Of a stretch of DNA of 26,885 nucleotides, positions 21,276 to 26,885 are shown one piece after another. The notes under the pieces were generated by a model, which had not been told where the DNA came from, searched no databases, and saw nothing but the letters and a program-made list of their open reading frames with translations. Source of the DNA: ZC4RG35 sp964388105 (GTDB lineage: Bacteria; Actinomycetota; Acidimicrobiia; Spongiisociales; ZC4RG35). Position 1 is the stretch's first letter. The number at the start of each line of letters is the position of its first letter. The translations under genes were made by a program, and so were the position numbers. The DNA lies in contig CAYLYQ010000025.1 in assembly GCA_964388105.1 (NCBI GenBank), positions 1 through 26,885 of the forward strand. Reading direction: 5' to 3'.

Positions 21276-22747
21276 GGGCACTGATATCGGTTCACGACAA
21301 GACCGGGCTCATCCCGTTCGCCCGGCGTCTGGCCGCTGCGGGTTGTGAGATCGTCTCGTCCGGCGGCACCGCCGCCGCGCTGGCCGATGCGGGGATCCCG
21401 GTGTCGGCAGTGACCGAAGTGACGGGCTCCCCGGAAGTGCTCGGCGGTCGTGTCAAGACGCTCCACCCCGCCATCCACGGCGGGATCCTGGCCCGCGGGC
21501 CGGAAGACGACGCCGACCTGGCGGCCGTGGGTGCCGAGCGGTTCGACCTCGTGGTGTGCAACCTGTACCCATTCGAGGCCACGCTGGCCTCAGGTGCACC
21601 GGATGAGGAGCTGGTGGAGATGATCGACATCGGCGGCCCCGCCATGATCCGCGCCGCCGCCAAGAACCATGCCCGGGTAGCCGTGGTCGTGTCTCCTTCG
21701 CGCTACGACGAGGTGGCGGAAGGGGTGGAAGCAGGCGGCATCGATATCGAGCTGAGGCGACGCCTCGCCAGCGAGGCCTTTGCGGTGACCGCGGCTTACG
21801 ACGCCGCCATCGCCGGCTGGATGGGGGACGACCTCCTGCTGTCGCTCCAGAAGGTGTCCGGGCTGAGGTACGGGGAGAACCCCCATCAAGAAGCTGCGCT
21901 CTACCTGGAACGGGGGGCAAGCCCCTGGTGGGCCCGGGCCGAACTGGTCCAGGGCAAGGAGATGTCGTTCAACAACTACGCGGACGCCGAGGCTGCCTGG
22001 CGTCTGGTCCACGACCTCGGTCCCGAGTCGGCGGTGGTCATCAAGCACACCATCGCATGTGGCGCCGCATCTGCCGGCTCGGTGGCCGAGTCCTTCCGCC
22101 TCGCCTGGGAGGGGGACGACCTAGCGGCCTTCGGGGGCGTCGTCGCCATCTCCGGCGAGATCGACGCCGAGACCGCCGCCCAGATCGCCGACAGGTTCAT
22201 CGAGGTGGTGGTGGCGTCGTCGATGTCCGAGGAAGCGGCCGCCGTGCTGGCCGCCAAGAGCCGGATGAGGGTCCTCGTCGCCCCGCCCCCGACTCCTGGC
22301 CGCGACTTCCGCCGCATCGAGGGCGGGTTCCTCGTCCAGTCGCCCGATTCGGTGGCCACCGCCGGCTGGCAGGTCGCCACCCGTCGTCAGCCGACCGAGT
22401 CCGAGGGCGAAGGGCTCCGTGTCGCCTGGGCCGTTGCCGCGCACGCGCGGTCCAATGCAGTGGTGATCGCCAGAGGGCCACAGGCGGTGGGAATCGGCGC
22501 TGGTGACCAGTCCCGGGTCGGGGCCGCAGTTCGGGCCGTGGCGAAGGCCGGCGAACGGACGGCAGGGGCCGTGGCGGCGTCGGACGGCTTCTTCCCCTTC
22601 CGCGACGGTCTCGACACCCTGGCGGACGCCGGCGTGACGGCCATCGTCGCCCCCTCCGGGTCACGAAACGACGCCGAGGTGGTCGCCGCGGCGGAGGAAC
22701 GGGGCTTGGCGCTCGTCTTTGCCCCGGAGAGGCACTTCAGGCATTGA
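21272..22747 (+). CDS. purH: Bifunctional AICAR transformylase / IMP cyclohydrolase (PurH)
   Basis: Catalyses the last two steps of IMP synthesis. 491 residues, slightly shorter than the usual 510-530. Seen: the MGS-like cyclohydrolase domain (ALISVHDKTGL, SSGGTAAAL, GGRVKTLHPAIHGGIL, DLVVCNLYPFE, DIGGPAMIRAAAKNH) and the AICAR transformylase domain (LRYGENPHQEAALY, MSFNNYADAEAAW, SDGFFPFRDGLD, APSGSRNDAEVV, and the terminal FAPERHFRH). The catalytic KH pair is present as Lys258-His259, but the usual bacterial KHxNPCG reads KHTIACG. Start: GTG 21272 within the purN stop. Confidence 0.97.
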   Translation: MRALISVHDKTGLIPFARRLAAAGCEIVSSGGTAAALADAGIPVSAVTEVTGSPEVLGGRVKTLHPAIHGGILARGPEDDADLAAVGAERFDLVVCNLYPFEATLASGAPDEELVEMIDIGGPAMIRAAAKNHARVAVVVSPSRYDEVAEGVEAGGIDIELRRRLASEAFAVTAAYDAAIAGWMGDDLLLSLQKVSGLRYGENPHQEAALYLERGASPWWARAELVQGKEMSFNNYADAEAAWRLVHDLGPESAVVIKHTIACGAASAGSVAESFRLAWEGDDLAAFGGVVAISGEIDAETAAQIADRFIEVVVASSMSEEAAAVLAAKSRMRVLVAPPPTPGRDFRRIEGGFLVQSPDSVATAGWQVATRRQPTESEGEGLRVAWAVAAHARSNAVVIARGPQAVGIGAGDQSRVGAAVRAVAKAGERTAGAVAASDGFFPFRDGLDTLADAGVTAIVAPSGSRNDAEVVAAAEERGLALVFAPERHFRH

Positions 22748-22755
22748 GCAGGGCC

Positions 22756-23592
22756 ATGATCCTCGACGGTCGCGCCGTCGCCCGTGTCGTCCGCGCCGAG
22801 GTGGCGGCGCGTGTCGCCGGACTGGACTTCGCGCCGTCGCTGGCCACTGTCCTGGTGGGTGACGATCCTGCTTCCCACGTCTACGTCGGCGGCAAGCGCC
22901 GGGACGCCGGTGAGGTCGGAATCTCCTCCGTGCACTTCGAGTTGCCGGCGACGGCCGCACAGGCCGAGGTGGAGGCGGTGGTGGGTGCCCTCAACGCCGA
23001 TCCGGAGGTCGACGGCATCCTCGTCCAGCTCCCCCTGCCTGCCGGGCTCGACGGAGAGGCGGTCGTGGAGAGGATCGACCCCGCCAAGGACGTGGACGGC
23101 CTCCATCCGTTCAATCTCGGGAGGCTCGTCCTCGGACAGCCCGGCCTCCGGCCGTGCACCCCGGCCGGGGTGATGAGGATTCTCGACCACTACGGCATCG
23201 AACTCGCCGGGGCACGCGCCGTCGTAGTGGGGAGGTCCTTCCTCGTCGGCAGGCCCTTGTCGATGATGCTGTCCGAGAAGGGAGTCGACGCCACGGTCAG
23301 CATCGCTCACTCGCGATCGACCGACGTGGCGGCAGTCACCCGCGAGGCCGACGTCCTGATCGTCGCCGCAGGCTCGCCGCGCCTGATCGGCGCCGATCAC
23401 GTCCGGTCGGGGGCAACCGTGATCGATGTGGGCGTCAACCGCACCGACGAGGGTCTGGTGGGCGACGTCGACTTCGAGGCGGTGGCCGAGGTCGCGGGGG
23501 CGCTGACCCCCGTCCCTGGAGGTGTGGGCCCAATGACCCGGGCGATGCTCCTCGTCAACACCGTCGACGCCGCCGTCTCTCGCCGGGGGTGA
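22756..23592 (+). CDS. folD: Methylene-THF dehydrogenase / methenyl-THF cyclohydrolase (FolD)
   Basis: Converts 5,10-methylene-THF to 10-formyl-THF, the formyl donor for PurN and PurH. 278 residues, normal. Seen: SHVYVGGKRRDAGEVGI with Tyr43 and catalytic Lys47, GILVQLPLPAGLD, PAKDVDGLHPFNLG, PCTPAGVMRILDHYGIEL, the dinucleotide loop VVVGRSFLVGRPLSMML (GRSFLVG where many have GRSNIVG), and PVPGGVGPMTRAMLLVNT. Start: ATG 22756 (MILDGRAVAR), which aligns with the family; a TTG at 22744 overlapping the purH stop (TTGA) would add four residues and is also possible. Third gene of purN-purH-folD. Confidence 0.96.
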   Translation: MILDGRAVARVVRAEVAARVAGLDFAPSLATVLVGDDPASHVYVGGKRRDAGEVGISSVHFELPATAAQAEVEAVVGALNADPEVDGILVQLPLPAGLDGEAVVERIDPAKDVDGLHPFNLGRLVLGQPGLRPCTPAGVMRILDHYGIELAGARAVVVGRSFLVGRPLSMMLSEKGVDATVSIAHSRSTDVAAVTREADVLIVAAGSPRLIGADHVRSGATVIDVGVNRTDEGLVGDVDFEAVAEVAGALTPVPGGVGPMTRAMLLVNTVDAAVSRRG

Positions 23593-23594
23593 GA

Positions 23595-23638
23595 CCCCGT
23601 TCCGGGGCTACCATCCGGCCATCTCTGATCTCTAGGAG
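23595..23638 (+). promoter_or_regulatory. folD-icd intergenic hairpin, -10 box and ribosome binding site
   Basis: CCCCG-TTC-CGGGG hairpin (23595-23607) three bases after the folD stop, without a T run, so at best a weak terminator. TACCAT (23609-23614) is a possible -10 for icd. AGGAG (23634-23638) lies 9 nt before ATG 23648. Confidence 0.4.
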
Positions 23639-23647
23639 CATTCCGTC

Positions 23648-24850
<1,203 letters not shown>

Positions 24851-24963
24851 GGACTTCACCCCCGCCATGGCGGGGGAGTGGCCTGAAGGGCCGAGGGGGC
24901 CGAGATGTGAGGATTAGCGGGGGAGTGGCCTGAAGGGCCGAGGGGGCGCGAGCGAAGCGAGCC
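24851..24963 (+). repeat. GC-rich hairpin repeat, copy C, with internal tandem duplication (3' of icd)
   Basis: Begins right after the icd stop. Perfect 18-nt palindrome CCCCCGCCATGGCGGGGG (24859-24876), then a 31-nt segment (24870-24900) repeated exactly at 24917-24947. ATGTGAGGA, which includes the icd stop, recurs at 24905. The second unit has lost the left arm of the palindrome. The last 24 nt (24940-24963) are identical to part of copy A. Confidence 0.78.
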
Positions 24964-24968
24964 AGGGT

Positions 24969-24974
24969 TACTCT
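24969..24974 (+). promoter_or_regulatory. -10 box of mdh
   Basis: TACTCT, 7 nt before ATG 24982, with no Shine-Dalgarno. It lies just downstream of the hairpin repeat, so mdh probably has its own leaderless transcript rather than depending on read-through from icd. Confidence 0.48.
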
Positions 24975-24981
24975 CCGCCGC

Positions 24982-25965
24982 ATGACCGAACCAGTAAGAG
25001 TTGCCGTCACCGGGGCGGCCGGCCAAATCGGCTACTCGCTCCTGTTCCGCATCGCCGCCGGGGAGATGCTGGGGCCAGACACCCCCGTGATCCTCCAGAT
25101 GCTCGAGATCGAGCCTGCACTTCCTGCTCTGGAGGGAGTGGCGATGGAGTTGGACGACTGCGCCTTCCCCCTGCTGGCCGGAACGGTGCGCACCGCCGAC
25201 GCCGAGGCCGCATTCGCCGACGCGGACGTGGCGCTGCTCGTTGGAGCAATGCCCCGCAAGCAAGGCATGGAGCGGGCCGACCTGCTCAACGCCAACGGCG
25301 CCATCTTCACTGCCCAAGGTCGAGCCATGGCTTCCGCGGCCAAAGCGAACTGCAAAGTCTTGGTCGTGGGCAACCCGGCGAACACCAACGCCCTCATCGC
25401 CGTCAACAACGCCGCGGGCATGGACCCGGCGAACTTCACCGCCATGACCCGTCTCGACCACAACCGGGCCGTCTCCCAGCTCGCCGCCAAGCTCGGCAGG
25501 CCGGTGACCGACATCAAGAAGATGACGATCTGGGGCAACCACTCGACGACCCAGTACCCCGACCTCATTCATTGCGAAGTCGACGGCCAGAGCGCCTTCG
25601 GGATGGTCGACGAGGCATGGGTGGCGGACGAGTTCATCCCCACGGTCGCCAAGCGCGGGGCCGCCATCATCGAGGCCAGGGGCGCATCCTCGGCGGCTTC
25701 CGCCGCCAATGCGGCGATCTCCCACGTGCGCGACTGGTTCGCCGGCACGGCTGAGGGCGACTGGGTGTCGATGGCGGTTGTCTCGGACGGCTCCTACGGC
25801 GTGCCCGAGGGGCTCGTCTCGTCGTTCCCCTGCACCACGAGGGCTGGGGAGTGGGCGATAGTCCAGGGCCTGGAGATCGATCCCTTCTCCCGTCCCCGAA
25901 TCGACGCCAGCGTCGCCGAGCTCGAAGAGGAGCGGGACGCGGTCAGAGACCTGGGACTGATCTGA
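24982..25965 (+). CDS. mdh: Malate dehydrogenase
   Basis: Interconverts malate and oxaloacetate with NAD in the TCA cycle. 327 residues, the size of the actinobacterial/cytosolic-type MDH. Seen: NAD loop VAVTGAAGQIGYSL, acidic LQMLEIE at the end of strand 2 (NAD rather than NADP), the mobile loop PRKQGMERADLL with Arg92 and Arg98, VGNPANTNAL (Asn131), the TRLDHNRA helix with Asp159 and Arg162, and catalytic His187 in WGNHSTTQYPD. Transcribed in the same direction as icd, 131 bp downstream. Its 3' end lies 3 bp from the convergent LiaF-like gene, with no terminator visible between them. Confidence 0.97.
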   Translation: MTEPVRVAVTGAAGQIGYSLLFRIAAGEMLGPDTPVILQMLEIEPALPALEGVAMELDDCAFPLLAGTVRTADAEAAFADADVALLVGAMPRKQGMERADLLNANGAIFTAQGRAMASAAKANCKVLVVGNPANTNALIAVNNAAGMDPANFTAMTRLDHNRAVSQLAAKLGRPVTDIKKMTIWGNHSTTQYPDLIHCEVDGQSAFGMVDEAWVADEFIPTVAKRGAAIIEARGASSAASAANAAISHVRDWFAGTAEGDWVSMAVVSDGSYGVPEGLVSSFPCTTRAGEWAIVQGLEIDPFSRPRIDASVAELEEERDAVRDLGLI

Positions 25966-25968
25966 AGA

Positions 25969-26619
25969 TCAGCGCTTGATGTCGACGCCACCGAAGATGA
26001 CGGTGGCGTTGATCTCCAGCACCGGGGCGTTCTCGGTGGCCGGGCCCTTCGCCTTGTTGTCGACGCCGCCGAAGATCGGCAGGCCGCGCACGATCACCTG
26101 CCAGTCCTCAGGCACCTTGAGGTCCACGCCGCCGAACGCCGCGAAGATATCGAGTTGTGCTCCCGGCGCCAGGCCCGCCTGACGAAGGTCGATGTCGGCG
26201 CCGCCGAAGACGGCGGTGACGCTGCCCCCCTTGAACGTCTGTGAGCTGGTGTTGAGGTTGCTCCCTGAAAAGACGTTGAAGCTGTTGATTTCGTCCCCAG
26301 CCGTCTGCTTTCCGCCCAGGTTGCGTCCGAAGATGACGAACAGGCCGAGAATGATGAGGGCAGCCGGGACGATCAGGTCGCGGAGATCGATGATGTCCAA
26401 GCGGGACAACAGGAACACCACGCCCGCCGCGACGATGATCAGGGCGATCCCCCAATGCCGCGGGTTGGCCAAGAAGGACAACACCCCGGCGAAGATCAGA
26501 ACGACCGGCCACCAGATGCTGAACACCTCGCCCGAGTCGATGACATCGGCGTTGCCCATCAGAAGGATCACGCCGGCGGCGAGGACCACCCCGCCGAAGA
26601 AGAGTCTGCCCCAGTTCAT
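25969..26619 (-). CDS. LiaF-like membrane protein with toastrack-type C-terminal repeats
   Basis: 216 residues. Seen: four membrane helices (about 3-27, 33-52, 55-74, 79-99) with IWWPVVLIFAGVL and WGIALIIVAAGVVFLL, typical of the LiaI-LiaF-like transmembrane region. A soluble domain follows with repeated VFGGADIDLR, AFGGVDLKVP, IFGGVDNKA and IFGGVDIKR, the beta-helical toastrack pattern of LiaF/DUF2154. In Bacillus, LiaF restrains the LiaRS cell-envelope stress system; no histidine kinase or regulator gene lies next to this one, so its partner is unknown. Start: ATG 26619 with TAGCCT 7 nt upstream. Convergent with mdh. Confidence 0.84.
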   Translation of the reverse strand: MNWGRLFFGGVVLAAGVILLMGNADVIDSGEVFSIWWPVVLIFAGVLSFLANPRHWGIALIIVAAGVVFLLSRLDIIDLRDLIVPAALIILGLFVIFGRNLGGKQTAGDEINSFNVFSGSNLNTSSQTFKGGSVTAVFGGADIDLRQAGLAPGAQLDIFAAFGGVDLKVPEDWQVIVRGLPIFGGVDNKAKGPATENAPVLEINATVIFGGVDIKR

Positions 26620-26626
26620 GGTCTAG

Positions 26627-26632
26627 AGGCTA
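26627..26632 (-). promoter_or_regulatory. -10 box of the LiaF-like gene
   Basis: TAGCCT on the minus strand, 7 nt before ATG 26619; identical in hexamer and spacing to the box of the pyrophosphatase gene. No Shine-Dalgarno. Confidence 0.48.
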
Positions 26633-26668
26633 CTCGGAGGTGAAGGCGCTGTACGGGCCGCTGAGTAC

Positions 26669-26766
26669 TCCGTATTCCGTACTCCGTATGCGCCCTCCAC
26701 GCCAAGACGAGTGATGGCTGAGTCGTCGTCGGATGCTTCTTGCGCGTACGGAGTACAGAGTACGGG
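26669..26766. repeat. Imperfect inverted repeat built of CCGTA units
   Basis: Arms 26669-26693 and 26742-26766 are complementary at 21 of 25 positions, with a 48-bp spacer. The left arm contains three 7-nt units beginning CCGTA (CCGTATT, CCGTACT, CCGTATG). GTACGGGC occurs at 26651 and again at 26760. No coding frame is evident. It may be a miniature element or an extragenic palindrome; the type is not recognised. Confidence 0.6.
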
Positions 26767-26831
26767 CTACGGGATGTCCTGCGAGATCAGGCAACCGCCC
26801 CGACATCGAGTAGTTCGTCCGGGCCGCGGTC

Positions 26832-26885
26832 TCAGTATTCGACGTCGATGCCGCCGATGGCGGCGCTCCACTGGGCGATGGCTGC
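26832..26885 (-). CDS. Partial CDS at right edge (C-terminus only)
   Basis: The last 17 residues of a minus-strand frame (AAIAQWSAAIGGIDVEY, then TGA) with GC-rich third positions like the neighbouring genes. The rest lies beyond the window. Product not recognised; too short to be certain it is coding. Confidence 0.45.
   Translation of the reverse strand, partial: AAIAQWSAAIGGIDVEY

Noticed and set aside
23595..23607. Strong Rho-independent terminator after folD
   Set aside because: A 5-bp stem with a 3-nt loop and no T run; too weak to call a terminator.
24851..24963. CRISPR array because of the exact 31-nt repeat
   Set aside because: Only two copies, one 16-nt interval, and the units belong to a hairpin repeat also found elsewhere; no cas genes.

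Overview
The window looks like a piece of a high-GC actinobacterial chromosome, assembled as a scaffold with two 100-N gaps. Signs of this are dense GC-rich coding, many GTG and TTG starts, 1-4 nt stop/start overlaps, a LexA box of the actinobacterial/Firmicutes type, and many genes that appear to be read from leaderless mRNAs (a TAnnnT -10 box ending 6-9 nt before the start codon). Class Acidimicrobiia is a reasonable guess but is not proven by anything here. I see no plasmid, phage, CRISPR array, insertion sequence or RNA gene.

Layout. 30-609 (-) is a mazE/mazF-type toxin-antitoxin pair with its own promoter and operator. 625-4083 (-) is a histidine-degradation operon, hutH-hutI, followed by an Rv2258c-like methyltransferase interrupted by the first gap. 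Divergent from it, 4109-4920 (+) holds a hotdog thioesterase and a CoA-binding protein. 4917-6703 (-) is an ECF-type sigma factor coupled to a one-TM beta-propeller protein. 7027-8118 (-) is an acyl-CoA dehydrogenase. 8196-10443 (+) is a tightly overlapped trio: a 12-TM membrane protein with heme-oxidase-like histidines, an enoyl-CoA hydratase (second gap) and a RidA-family protein. 10428-14769 (-) runs SDR, tryptophan 2,3-dioxygenase, kynureninase-like enzyme, SbnI/SerK-like protein and inorganic pyrophosphatase. Divergent from the SDR is an aryl-CoA ligase (14797-16284, +). Then come dinB under an SOS box (+), a minus-strand group (rhodanese, TM/NTF2-like protein, DUF5671-like membrane protein, acyltransferase), the plus-strand run purN-purH-folD-icd-mdh, and a LiaF-like membrane protein (-). 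A short C-terminal gene fragment may be cut by the right edge.

How the genes may work together. The left and middle parts serve catabolism: histidine (HutH, HutI), tryptophan (TDO, kynureninase, perhaps an anthranilate- or benzoate-type CoA ligase) and CoA esters (thioesterase, acyl-CoA dehydrogenase, enoyl-CoA hydratase). The right part is central metabolism: one-carbon/purine genes (PurN, PurH, FolD) followed by two TCA-cycle dehydrogenases. The most notable non-gene signals are the leaderless-promoter pattern across the window, two divergent gene pairs whose starts lie only 25-27 bp apart with back-to-back -10 boxes, a GC-rich hairpin repeat immediately 3' of three separate genes, and a LexA box that includes the dinB start codon.
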